From assembly GCF_946407605.1 (NCBI RefSeq), contig NZ_CAMJOS010000024.1, positions 1 through 55,214 on the forward strand: a stretch of DNA of 55,214 bases, given 5' to 3'. Shown here piece after piece: positions 16,537-24,750 of the stretch (within the stretch, counting starts at the first letter, position 1; every line of letters starts with the position of its first letter). Origin of the DNA: an uncultured Prevotella sp. Its GTDB lineage: Bacteria > Bacteroidota > Bacteroidia > Bacteroidales > Bacteroidaceae. A program made the position numbers and the translations under genes. The notes under the pieces are model-generated. The model saw nothing but the letters and a program-made list of their open reading frames with translations. It was not told where the DNA came from and made no database searches.

Positions 16537-17995
16537 ATACCGTAGAACTATAGTGACACTTGATGACACGCAGACGAAAAAAGACTATATGTTGTTCTGC
16601 GTGTTTGAGAAGTTGTGGCCAGATATGGTTACACCATCACCGCAGCACATGCATCCCAAAGGAAAAGACTTTAACAACGATGGCAGGTTCGATATCTGCG
16701 TGCATGTTGATGAGGTAGATATAACTGCAAATGTAGAGGATGCCCCATTGCCACACGTGGTGTTGCAAGGCAAAGTGGAAATGCTATGGGGAGATATGCG
16801 GAGAGATCCTGATCCTGGCAATCATGGATTCATGCTGAAAAAAGGAAGCTTTGACATAGATTCTGTGACCGACATGCTGCCAGAGTCGCAATCCGTGCAA
16901 CAGACATGGGCTTGGTTTGATTTGCAGCGACTGATGTACAATTTCTTGGGAACGCACAATATCAATCTTAACAAGGTAGGAGCTTTTACGAAGAAGCATC
17001 TTGGTATCAACCTTGCTGACAATCCTCTACATATAGGTTGCATTTATGTGGTACATTATAGCCCTATTAAAGCTGTGCATGTAGAGACGGTGCCAATGAT
17101 GCCTGCAGTGAGGTGTGAAATAGACTGGCGGGTAGAGGCGACTAAAGAAGATGTGTATGTGAAAGTGACGGAAAAGGTGACTGATAAGCAAAGTACCCCT
17201 AATGTTTTTACCCAGCAAGTGACAAAAGGACAGACGTTTGCCTTAGTGCAAATGGGGAGCAGGCCAAGAAGAATAGATCTGGATGTGGAAAATGGAGCAG
17301 GTGAAGTGCTGTTTTTCCTGAGGAGTATAGTGTTTTTTGGTTCTACTATGTCATTTTATTCAAACCAACGCCAAAAGAAACAGCCATCGCCGGTACCAGT
17401 CAAGACCGTGGGATTGGAACACTATCTGAGAACGGCAATACTTGAAAAAGAGGCAAAGATAAAACGGTCGAGGATGGAGTTCGTGTATTTTGACGGAGAT
17501 CCAACCAAGAAGGCTGAAAACCAGAAAGAAGCCAAAGACTGTGTGAAAAAGATGTTGGGAAGGGCAAAGAAGCATCTGATGATAGCAGACCCATACTTTG
17601 CAACAGACCAGTTTAATGAATATATCATGCCATTGGCAAGCGAAAAAGACCTTGAGATAACTATCGTGAACTGTAAAGAGCAATTGGAGATTGTAGCTCA
17701 TGGTCTACAAAAACAGTTTCAAGATATAGAGAATGAACTAAAGGCTTTGGTTGCGAGTTTCAACGCAAATGCGAACGGGAATAAGGTCACCATTTATTGT
17801 ATTACAGGAAAAGGACGGCTGCATGATAGATTTGTGCTGACTGAAGGAGAAGGATGGCAGATAGGTTCCTCGCTAAGTGAGTTCGGAAATAGAGCTTGTT
17901 GCATCATTAAACTCTTTGATAGTGCCTGCATGGAATTAGATAATTTACTATGTGGGTGGTGTAACGATGGGAACGTTTCATACAAAATGGAGTAA
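16529..17995 (+). CDS. PLD-superfamily-like protein of the defence operon
   Basis: 488 residues. The N-terminal 300 residues are unrecognised, with Trp-rich segments. The C-terminal 170 residues look like a single phospholipase D half: HLMIADPYFATDQ (a strand with Asp), EITIVNC, then GRLHDRFVLTEGEGWQIGSSL (His432, Asp433), where the usual HxK lysine is replaced by HDR. This HDRF variant occurs in PLD-like proteins of phage-defence islands. Whether it is a nuclease or a sensor is open. It overlaps the HNH gene by 8 bp and is followed after 5 bp by an unknown gene, making it part of the same coupled block. Confidence 0.72.
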   Translation: MSKYRRTIVTLDDTQTKKDYMLFCVFEKLWPDMVTPSPQHMHPKGKDFNNDGRFDICVHVDEVDITANVEDAPLPHVVLQGKVEMLWGDMRRDPDPGNHGFMLKKGSFDIDSVTDMLPESQSVQQTWAWFDLQRLMYNFLGTHNINLNKVGAFTKKHLGINLADNPLHIGCIYVVHYSPIKAVHVETVPMMPAVRCEIDWRVEATKEDVYVKVTEKVTDKQSTPNVFTQQVTKGQTFALVQMGSRPRRIDLDVENGAGEVLFFLRSIVFFGSTMSFYSNQRQKKQPSPVPVKTVGLEHYLRTAILEKEAKIKRSRMEFVYFDGDPTKKAENQKEAKDCVKKMLGRAKKHLMIADPYFATDQFNEYIMPLASEKDLEITIVNCKEQLEIVAHGLQKQFQDIENELKALVASFNANANGNKVTIYCITGKGRLHDRFVLTEGEGWQIGSSLSEFGNRACCIIKLFDSACMELDNLLCGWCNDGNVSYKME

Positions 17996-18000
17996 ACGAA

Positions 18001-19572
18001 ATGGAAAGGAAAGATTTGTTTATCAATAATGACCTCTCCATGATGTTGTCGAGAGAGTTGGCTTCTGCACAAGAAAAAGATGCGGAATGGGAAAAAGAGC
18101 AGGAGAGGATACGTAAAGATGCGGAGAAAGCGGCTGAAAACCCGGCTGCAATTATTGATGCCAAGACGATAATGGCCAGAGGCATTAGATATGCAGGAAC
18201 AGATGAATACTTTTTAAAGCTATTTACGGAAGGGAGTGACGAGGAGCAGCTGACTGAATTGGGAAGTTTAGAATATGTTGCATCGCTGACACTACTGCCT
18301 GATGCCATTTTTGTTGCTGGCTATAATCTGATAAAGAAAGCAGACTATGCCAAATGGACGGAGATACTGTTTAACCTGCATTACGTACCTTTGCAGATGG
18401 CATTTTGCTATTGTTTGAAAAGCCATCGTGATTTTTGCAATGTACTGAAGACGATAGACGTTAGACGACTGGATTATCCGCAGACGTTTTTGTTGTCGCT
18501 TTTGGATCATTGGTTTGAATGGCTTACGAGAGCATCTGGACATCTGATAAGTTATGATGATGAGCGTAGGAATTATGATAAGAATCCTAAGGCACAGGAA
18601 TTGAAAAAGGAAGGCCAAGCAGTAAAAGAAGAATGGGAGAAAGAACTGCCTGTGATGATTCATGAAATCATGGGTTGCTTTGCGCTACATTTGCAATCTG
18701 AAAGGATTCTAGCATGGGCAACCAATGAGCCGCTAAGAGATGACACCTTAAGTAATCCGTATAGTGCAAGTTATAATCGCTGCATATATCAGATATGGGA
18801 TGACTTGTCGAAAGTTGTTCAGTTAAACTCAATTCCAGAAAAGGATTTGAATCTGAATATGCTACTGCTGATGGCCAATAAGGCCGTGGAAGATCATGAT
18901 GAGGCTTATGGAAAAGAAGTATATGAGAAACTGACGGGATGCCTTATAAGAGAGAACTTTTCCAATATGGAAAAGAAATCAAAAGTTGAAGAGAAACGAC
19001 AGCGAACAATTGCGAAACTGATGGTTTTAATTAAGCCAGATTTGGATTTTGGTGGATTTGTAAATGGTGTTGCGACGCGGTTTCAGGGATGGAATTTGGA
19101 CTACCAGCAGGTTTACGCAGAAGCAAGACGGGAAGCGTATTTAATTTGTTGTCTATTTAGGGTGTTTGAAATTCAGACAGTTGAGGATAGTAGCTTATTC
19201 CCGTTATGGAAAAACTTGGTGGATGTCTATTTGCATGAGTATCGGCGCTGCGATAACGAATATATATTAAGAGATGATTTTATTGTGCCGTTTAGAGTGG
19301 CTGTAGAGGTGGCTGCGAAGCTAAAGGATGATGGTTGTCGGGACTATCTGCATGAGGTGATGCTGGAGAATATACTGAGCATTGTGGCATTGTTGACGGT
19401 ATTTTCGGAATGTAGTATGACGTTGGCTGATAATATTGTAAAATGGTTACTGCAGAGGATAGAAATAGAGTGGCCATCGGCAAAGATGCTGATGGAAGTA
19501 AGAGGACAGCGGATGTTGGAGGAGAGAATAGAGAATCTGATTGGGCAGTTGAAGAAGGGAGGAGAGAAATAA
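18001..19572 (+). CDS. Unknown helical protein of the defence operon
   Basis: 523 residues, no recognised domain. An N-terminal coiled-coil-like charged stretch (about residues 20-45) is followed by regularly spaced amphipathic helices resembling an alpha-solenoid, as in TPR or HEAT-like scaffolds; this is a composition-based guess. It starts 5 bp after the PLD-like gene and ends 2 bp before the last gene, so it is clearly in the operon. It could be a scaffold or immunity protein for the HNH/ATPase pair. Confidence 0.7.
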   Translation: MERKDLFINNDLSMMLSRELASAQEKDAEWEKEQERIRKDAEKAAENPAAIIDAKTIMARGIRYAGTDEYFLKLFTEGSDEEQLTELGSLEYVASLTLLPDAIFVAGYNLIKKADYAKWTEILFNLHYVPLQMAFCYCLKSHRDFCNVLKTIDVRRLDYPQTFLLSLLDHWFEWLTRASGHLISYDDERRNYDKNPKAQELKKEGQAVKEEWEKELPVMIHEIMGCFALHLQSERILAWATNEPLRDDTLSNPYSASYNRCIYQIWDDLSKVVQLNSIPEKDLNLNMLLLMANKAVEDHDEAYGKEVYEKLTGCLIRENFSNMEKKSKVEEKRQRTIAKLMVLIKPDLDFGGFVNGVATRFQGWNLDYQQVYAEARREAYLICCLFRVFEIQTVEDSSLFPLWKNLVDVYLHEYRRCDNEYILRDDFIVPFRVAVEVAAKLKDDGCRDYLHEVMLENILSIVALLTVFSECSMTLADNIVKWLLQRIEIEWPSAKMLMEVRGQRMLEERIENLIGQLKKGGEK

Positions 19573-19574
19573 TT

Positions 19575-20279
19575 ATGAAAAAATGTTTGGATTACTATTT
19601 AGAACAGCGAATGAACTCTACTGATGGCGATAAGATAAAAGAAACTTTAGAAGCAATCAGTTTAGAGGAGAAAAATTGTCTTGAACTGTTCAAAATACAG
19701 ATAAGGCATTGCCAGCAACAATTAGCATTGATTGGTGAGAGAATTGCTGCTGGGTGGCATACTCATGAACTTATGACCCAAAAACGTGCTTTTGAGGAAC
19801 AAGAGTTCGTACTAAATGTTGCAGCGCAAATCCAGCAGTGTTCGTATGAGACTAAAGGAATTCAGAAGTTGCTGTATTTTGAAAATAATGAAAGTAGTAG
19901 GGAAAGGATTGCTGTTGATGCTTCTGTGATGATGTATGAATGGTGTGAAGATTTGAATGAACTTACAGGAAAGAAGTATCAAGATATAGCCCAAAGGTTG
20001 TTGTCGGAGGCTGCGTTGGCCAAGACCAGAATTGCCAGGAAGAAACTAGCTGATTTCTTTAAACAGGAGGAACCTGTGCTTTCTGAGATACGGCATAACG
20101 CAGGGGCACATCGAGAACATGATTTCATGAAGCAAATGGAAGTGTTGGAAGGAGTTGGCTGGTCAGACACGATTGAACGACTGCATAGATTTGAGGAGGT
20201 GACATTGGAATTAGGAAAGACGATGAAACCTCTGATGGAAGCTGGGCTGAAGAAAATTGAGGAGGCTTTTGGGAAATAA
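19575..20279 (+). CDS. Unknown helical protein, last gene of the island operon
   Basis: 234 residues from the ATG at 19575, 2 bp after the preceding stop. Almost wholly helical with a central Cys/Gln-rich region and a C-terminal EIRHNAGAHREHDF segment. That motif (RH-N-x-x-AHR) recalls the R-x4-6-H-type signatures of HEPN ribonucleases, in which a polar residue precedes His, but the spacing is not exact. If it is HEPN-like it would be an RNase effector; I give this low weight. No clear terminator follows, only a weak GGAGGC/GCCTCC inverted repeat across 20262-20327. Confidence 0.65.
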   Translation: MKKCLDYYLEQRMNSTDGDKIKETLEAISLEEKNCLELFKIQIRHCQQQLALIGERIAAGWHTHELMTQKRAFEEQEFVLNVAAQIQQCSYETKGIQKLLYFENNESSRERIAVDASVMMYEWCEDLNELTGKKYQDIAQRLLSEAALAKTRIARKKLADFFKQEEPVLSEIRHNAGAHREHDFMKQMEVLEGVGWSDTIERLHRFEEVTLELGKTMKPLMEAGLKKIEEAFGK

Positions 20280-20396
20280 TATTATGCATTTGAATAAAAC
20301 AAAGGTTAAATACGTTAATTTTGCCTCCTTATTTCTGACATTGTCCAACCCTCAATCCACCTCTCTACCGTTTAATGTATAAGTTGTTGATTATCA
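20280..20396. other. Island right edge, 117-bp gap
   Basis: Holds the end of the defence operon and the 5' edge of the truncated BspA-like gene. I see no promoter and no signal-peptide coding sequence in any frame, which supports truncation of the downstream gene. Confidence 0.4.
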
Positions 20397-22376
20397 ATGC
20401 TTAATATATTCGCTTATTGTCCCATGCTTACCACTATCAATCTTCCGAAATATTTGACCCAGATAGGAGATCACGTGTTTGAAGCGTGTACAGGGCTTTC
20501 AGAAATCACTTTTCCTGATAGCATTAAGTCGATTGGAAGTTTAGCTTTTGAAGGCTGCAAAAGTTTACAATCTATTGTTTTTCCTAAGAATCTTGTTAAA
20601 ATAGGCTCTTCTGCATTTTCCGGATGTTCAAAACTCACCTCTATAACTCTTGGGGATAATATTAAATCTATCAGTAATGCTTTTGAAGGGTGTGATTCTC
20701 TTTCAGAAATAAATATCAACAGTCTAAAGATGTGGTGTTCTCTCACATTTCCGTTCAAAACACATAATCCTTTGTCGATTTGCAAAAAACTATATTATAA
20801 AGGTAATCTAGTAAGAGATTTGGTGATTCCTGATGGAACGACAACCATAGGAGAACATGTTTTTTGTGACTATCCTTTTTTGAATTCTGTTTCAATTCCA
20901 CATAGTGTTAAGTCCATTGCGGATAATTCTTTCGTTGGCTGTGATAGTTTATCTGCAATAACCGTGAACTGTTCAGAGCTAGGACTCACATTCAGTGGTA
21001 TGACCTCAATAAAGAATGTATATTTGGGTGATAGTATTTACAGGATTGTCAAGAACGCTTTCCTAGATTGTTCAAATATTGAGAAAGTAAATATCGCTAA
21101 TTTAAAAAGCTTTTGTGGTATTCGATTTGCTAATCCTTATGCAAATCCATTATATTATGCCCACAGACTATATAGTGAAAACAATGAAATTATAAACTTG
21201 GTCATTCCGTCTGAGGTAACTACCATTGGAGCCTTTCAGTTCATGAATGCTGAACATTTAAAGTCTGTCACAGTTCCTTCAAGTGTAACGGAAATTCAAT
21301 CATATTCTTTTGCAGGTTGTTCATCTATTGATGAAGTACACATTACAGACTTAGATGCTTGGTGCAGAATATTATGGGGTTCGGAAAAGGCTAATCCCCT
21401 TGAATCTTTTGGCGAGCTATACCTAAATGGCGAACTTGTTACTGAAGTTAGATTTCCAGATAATATATCAAATGTTGGCAACTCCTTTATTAATTGTAAA
21501 CATCTTAAAAAGATTACACTTCCAAAGAATGTAACATTTATTGATAATAAGGCATTTAATGGATGCGATTCATTAACAACAATCTATTCAATACCTATAA
21601 TGCCTCCAGTATTATCAGAAACAACCTTTTCTGATTATACAGCAACATTATATGTTCCCATTGGTTCAAAGAGTGCATACCACACACCCCAAAATCCTGA
21701 AACCTTCGCATGGACATGTTTTGATAATATAGTAGAGTTTCAACCAGACACATTAGGTATTCCTCCAGTTACCCTGACAGCCAATAGTTACTCTATAGAA
21801 TATGGCGACGAGATTCCTGCATTTGGTTACACATCAGAGGGTGCCGATGTTGATGGAGAACCGCAAATATCCTGTGAAGCAGGAGTCGGTTCATCTGTCG
21901 GGACGTATGATATCGTTATCAGCAAAGGAACGGTTAAGAATTACAATGATCATTATGTAAACGGCACATTGACCATCACCAAGGCTCCGCTTGTAGCATC
22001 AGTAGGCGACTACAGCCGTGAAGAGGGGCAGGATAATCCCGCTTTCGTGGTAAATTATGAGGGATGGAAACTTGGCGAGACTGAGAGTGTGCTTATCACC
22101 TCACCCATCGCCACAACAGCAGCAACAAAAGAAAGCCCTGTTGGCGATTATCCCATTACGGTATCTGGAGGTGAGGCTCAGAACTACAAACTTGAATACA
22201 TCAACGGTACATTGACAGTCTTAGAAGCCTCTGGTATTAACGACGTCTTTTCCTATGGCTGTATTTTCGACATATATACCACAACAGGTACTAAGATAAA
22301 GAGTCATACAACCACTCTTGATGGTCTACCCAAAGGCGTTTATATTATAAACAAAAAGAAAGTATTTGTAAAATAA
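20397..22376 (+). CDS. BspA-like leucine-rich-repeat surface protein, probably lacking its N-terminus
   Basis: 659 residues. About residues 5-420 are BspA-type LRR_5 repeats of the form L-x-x-I-x-L-P...I-G-x-x-A-F-x-G-C. Two MBG-type beta domains follow (about 455-610; ending YINGTLTI and EYINGTLTV), then a type IX secretion C-terminal sorting-like tail (FDIYTTTGTKI...LPKGVYIINKKKVFVK). Such proteins are cell-surface adhesins exported by a signal peptide plus T9SS. Here no signal peptide is encoded and the first codons fall within a repeat, so the 5' end seems lost, perhaps when the island arrived. It ends before a strong hairpin terminator. Confidence 0.82.
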   Translation: MLNIFAYCPMLTTINLPKYLTQIGDHVFEACTGLSEITFPDSIKSIGSLAFEGCKSLQSIVFPKNLVKIGSSAFSGCSKLTSITLGDNIKSISNAFEGCDSLSEININSLKMWCSLTFPFKTHNPLSICKKLYYKGNLVRDLVIPDGTTTIGEHVFCDYPFLNSVSIPHSVKSIADNSFVGCDSLSAITVNCSELGLTFSGMTSIKNVYLGDSIYRIVKNAFLDCSNIEKVNIANLKSFCGIRFANPYANPLYYAHRLYSENNEIINLVIPSEVTTIGAFQFMNAEHLKSVTVPSSVTEIQSYSFAGCSSIDEVHITDLDAWCRILWGSEKANPLESFGELYLNGELVTEVRFPDNISNVGNSFINCKHLKKITLPKNVTFIDNKAFNGCDSLTTIYSIPIMPPVLSETTFSDYTATLYVPIGSKSAYHTPQNPETFAWTCFDNIVEFQPDTLGIPPVTLTANSYSIEYGDEIPAFGYTSEGADVDGEPQISCEAGVGSSVGTYDIVISKGTVKNYNDHYVNGTLTITKAPLVASVGDYSREEGQDNPAFVVNYEGWKLGETESVLITSPIATTAATKESPVGDYPITVSGGEAQNYKLEYINGTLTVLEASGINDVFSYGCIFDIYTTTGTKIKSHTTTLDGLPKGVYIINKKKVFVK

Positions 22377-22393
22377 GGTTATATCGAAGAGAA

Positions 22394-22439
22394 AATGAAG
22401 GGGTCGGAGTTAGTAATCAGCTTCTCCGACCCCTTCATT
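22394..22439 (+). terminator. Intrinsic terminator after the BspA-like gene
   Basis: A perfect 16-bp stem, AATGAAGGGGTCGGAG (22394-22409) with CTCCGACCCCTTCATT (22424-22439), and a 14-nt loop, 17 bp after the stop codon. No long T-run follows, but the A-rich/T-rich stem bases serve a similar role. Confidence 0.75.
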
Positions 22440-22494
22440 TCATACACAAAAGGGACTCTAATTTTGCGCTCTGATAGAATATATCATTGAAGAA

Positions 22495-22526
22495 TTTGCT
22501 TTATCACGGCCAAATCCTTACCTTTG
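22495..22526 (+). promoter_or_regulatory. Orphan Bacteroidetes promoter
   Basis: TTTG (22495-22498), 20 bp, TACCTTTG (22519-22526): a textbook match. No convincing gene follows before the toxin-antitoxin locus; the 60-codon frame across it contains the promoter itself and low-complexity repeats. It may drive a small RNA or be the leftover of a deleted gene. Confidence 0.5.
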
Positions 22527-22625
22527 TTGTCAGAAGGAGGAAGAGGCCGGCAGGAAAGGGAAACTATCCGTGGGACAACAGTCCTTGGATCGCGGGGTCG
22601 GAGAATCTGATCACTTTCTCAACAC

Positions 22626-22712
22626 ATGATGGAAGAGGGCTGAGGTCTGAAGGAAGATGGAAGAAGGAAAATGGCTGAAGGCTGATGGAAGATGGAAGAG
22701 GTCTGATGGCAG
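22626..22712 (+). repeat. Low-complexity GATGGAAGA/GGCTGA repeat
   Basis: Alternating GATGGAAGATGG, AGGTCTGA and GGCTGA units. Related sequence occurs at 5461-5500 (before UpxY) and at 27536-27570 (inside the primase-helicase gene). Confidence 0.6.
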
Positions 22713-22746
22713 ATTTTAGATAAAATGAACTTTTTTCTTCCAATTA

Positions 22747-22778
22747 TTTGCATATTTGGAATAAATATATTACTTTTG
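22747..22778 (+). promoter_or_regulatory. Promoter of the HigBA-like remnant
   Basis: TTTG (22747-22750), 20 bp, TACTTTTG (22771-22778). The -7 box ends 4 bp before the toxin-stub ATG at 22783, so the transcript would be nearly leaderless. Confidence 0.6.
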
Positions 22779-22782
22779 CGGC

Positions 22783-22857
22783 ATGAACGAAGACATTAGA
22801 GAAACTTTCCACTCTGCGGAGTACGATGAATACTACGCCAGGAGGACAAGAAGATGA
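22783..22857 (+). pseudogene. Remnant of a HigB/RelE-type toxin gene (24 codons)
   Basis: The peptide begins MNEDIRETFHSAEYDEYYA, matching the first strand and helix of HigB/RelE-like toxins that precede XRE antitoxins, then ends in RRTRR and a stop. The remaining roughly 85-90 residues that would hold the RNase active site are gone. Its TGA overlaps the antitoxin ATG (ATGA at 22854-22857), so coupling to the antitoxin is kept. Confidence 0.6.
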
Positions 22858-23165
22858 TAAAGCTTGACGAAAAGAAGCTGGCCGGACTGAAAACCGGTTC
22901 ACAGCATTTGGCAGAGACGTATGGTGAGAAGGGAACTCCCAGCCGTGAGGAATTTGAGGCAAAGGCCAAGGCTTGGTACTATGCCGAGTTACTACGTGAC
23001 GAGCGCAAGCGCCAGAAACTGACCCAACAGCAGTTGGGTGAGCGCATCGGCAAGAAGCGCGAGTATATTTCTTCGCTTGAGCAGGGACAGACTGATATGC
23101 AGCTTTCGACGTTCATGCTTATTGCGAATGCATTAGGGCTGAGATTCTCATTGGTCGTTGGCTAA
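22854..23165 (+). CDS. XRE-family HigA-like antitoxin, orphan
   Basis: 103 residues. After a 45-residue N-terminal segment (EEFEAKAKAWYYAELLRDERK) there is a classic XRE helix-turn-helix (LTQQQLGERIGKKREYISSLEQGQ, about residues 58-82, then TFMLIANALGL). Antitoxins of this class neutralise an RNase toxin and repress their own promoter. The toxin here is reduced to a 24-codon stub, so the gene is an orphan that may still act as an autorepressor or protect against related toxins. It is flanked by the inverted repeat GGGGTCGGAG (22594) and CTCCGACCCC (23180). Confidence 0.85.
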   Translation: MIKLDEKKLAGLKTGSQHLAETYGEKGTPSREEFEAKAKAWYYAELLRDERKRQKLTQQQLGERIGKKREYISSLEQGQTDMQLSTFMLIANALGLRFSLVVG

Positions 23166-23223
23166 ATAGAAACTACGTACTCCGACCCCAATGAAAATGT
23201 GATTTATCGTAAACTCCTTATAG

Positions 23224-23266
23224 TCAATCCCATTCAAAATTATTGTGAGTGGGATTGATTTTTTTT
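23224..23266 (+). terminator. Intrinsic terminator after the antitoxin
   Basis: Stem TCAATCCCA (23224-23232) with TGGGATTGA (23250-23258) followed by eight T residues. It separates the antitoxin from the next transcription unit. Confidence 0.75.
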
Positions 23267-23301
23267 ATTGAAAAACATGCTAGAATGAACGGGATATTTT
23301 G

Positions 23302-23309
23302 TATCTTTG
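23302..23309 (+). promoter_or_regulatory. -7 element for the HIRAN-like gene
   Basis: TATCTTTG followed by CACC, 32 bp before the ATG at 23342. It makes the longer in-frame start at 23249 unlikely because that would lie upstream of the promoter. Confidence 0.6.
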
Positions 23310-23341
23310 CACCTCGAAAAATTAAGAATCTTGAATCAATC

Positions 23342-24748
23342 ATGACAGAATATACCATCAAGATATTAGGAGCGCAATATGCGGCTAATCCGGATTACAA
23401 GTTTGGTGATCCGGAGACTCCTGAGATGTGGGCACGTACCATCGACTTGCTCTCGAATCTCAGGGATATGAGGCCGCGTGTGGTGCTGAAGCTTGAACCT
23501 ACGAATCCGAATGACCATCTGGCTGTGATGGCCCGTGCGATGGGCAATAAGATTGGTTATGTTTGCAAGGATCAGCGCGACAAAGTACGCAATATGATAA
23601 ACCAGTCGAAACGGGGTATGCTGGCAGCAGATATTAGCGAGGTGGTGATCGACAAGCATGGCTATCTCTACATCACGCTGAAATGCGAGGAGACTGCCTG
23701 CGACAGCCAGCAGGAGCCAGGCTTTGATTGGAGCGAGTGGCAGACGGAAATTCCCCTGCTGCCGCCTATGGATGCCCTGCATGCAGAAGAGGAGGCTGAG
23801 TTCATACTGGAAGAGGTACTGCTGCCGTGTTTGAAGGATGTGGACATTACAGAGCTGCAGACGTATTTGGGCATCTGGATGGAAGGTAGCCGCCACGACA
23901 TGAGTCTTGAAGCCTGCCGTCAGCGCGAGTTGTACATCAAACTGCTGGAGGAGTCGACACGCGACGAGGTGCGTGAGCTGGCTGGTGAGTTGAAGCACCA
24001 GAGTGGAAGTATGTGCTGTCGCCATCGGTTGGAGGAACGCACATTGGAATGGTGGCCGCGAGTGGTAGATTCTGAAGAGGCCGCAGATATGTGGGGCCGT
24101 TGGTGCGAGCATACGAATGGTCAGTTGTGGGGTGGTCTGCAACTGATTGACGGCTTGCTCCGTCAGTTGCCAGGCAGCCTGTATCAGAACATCGGCCACA
24201 TGGAAGCGGTCTTCTCACAATTGTATTACCTGTGCATACCCAGAGCCGCCCTGACCACGATTCTCTCGCTGCTGGTGCTGAGAGAGAGGACATGCCGCGA
24301 GCTGGGTATCGAGATGAAACCTATGACTGAGGCCGACTATGAGCAATGTATGCCTGAGAACGGCAAGTTCTCGATGAAGGACTTGGCGAACTCTTTTCTG
24401 AGATTCCCAACGAAAATAGCTATGGGGATGTTTGGAGGCGTATCAACGCTGCTGGCATGGCATCCTGAATGGCAGAAATCGGCGCCAATGATTGAGGAAC
24501 AGATACTGGCGAAGGAGAAGGAACAGCAGGACAGGCAGGAGCAGAAGCAGGACAAGATTCTTGACTCTATGGAAAAGGCAGCGAATAAGCCTACGACGCA
24601 GAATATCTATGGCGACAAGAACGATTTTCAAAATGGAGCGCAGATGCTGAAGATGGGCTTTCCTGAAGGTGCTGACCCTGCTGAGATTGCTGCACGCATA
24701 GCAGAACAGCAGCAGGCTCTGTTAGAGCAGAAGGGAAATAACAGATAA
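23342..24748 (+). CDS. HIRAN-like domain protein with a long helical C-terminus
   Basis: 468 residues from the ATG at 23342. Residues about 3-115 resemble a HIRAN domain: VVLKLEPTNPNDHLAVMAR then NKIGYVCKDQRDKV and a final strand YLYITL. HIRAN domains bind single-stranded or damaged DNA ends. The rest is helical, Trp- and Glu-rich, and unrecognised, ending in a Gln-rich coiled coil (about 395-425) and NIYGDKNDFQNGAQM. The next gene starts 2 bp after its stop and carries a comparable IKGDKHVHQAG motif, which suggests that the two proteins belong together. Confidence 0.65.
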   Translation: MTEYTIKILGAQYAANPDYKFGDPETPEMWARTIDLLSNLRDMRPRVVLKLEPTNPNDHLAVMARAMGNKIGYVCKDQRDKVRNMINQSKRGMLAADISEVVIDKHGYLYITLKCEETACDSQQEPGFDWSEWQTEIPLLPPMDALHAEEEAEFILEEVLLPCLKDVDITELQTYLGIWMEGSRHDMSLEACRQRELYIKLLEESTRDEVRELAGELKHQSGSMCCRHRLEERTLEWWPRVVDSEEAADMWGRWCEHTNGQLWGGLQLIDGLLRQLPGSLYQNIGHMEAVFSQLYYLCIPRAALTTILSLLVLRERTCRELGIEMKPMTEADYEQCMPENGKFSMKDLANSFLRFPTKIAMGMFGGVSTLLAWHPEWQKSAPMIEEQILAKEKEQQDRQEQKQDKILDSMEKAANKPTTQNIYGDKNDFQNGAQMLKMGFPEGADPAEIAARIAEQQQALLEQKGNNR

Positions 24749-24750
24749 CG

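Noticed and set aside
22487..22678. 63-codon frame after the BspA terminator
   Set aside because: It begins upstream of, and runs through, a strong promoter and then into low-complexity repeats.
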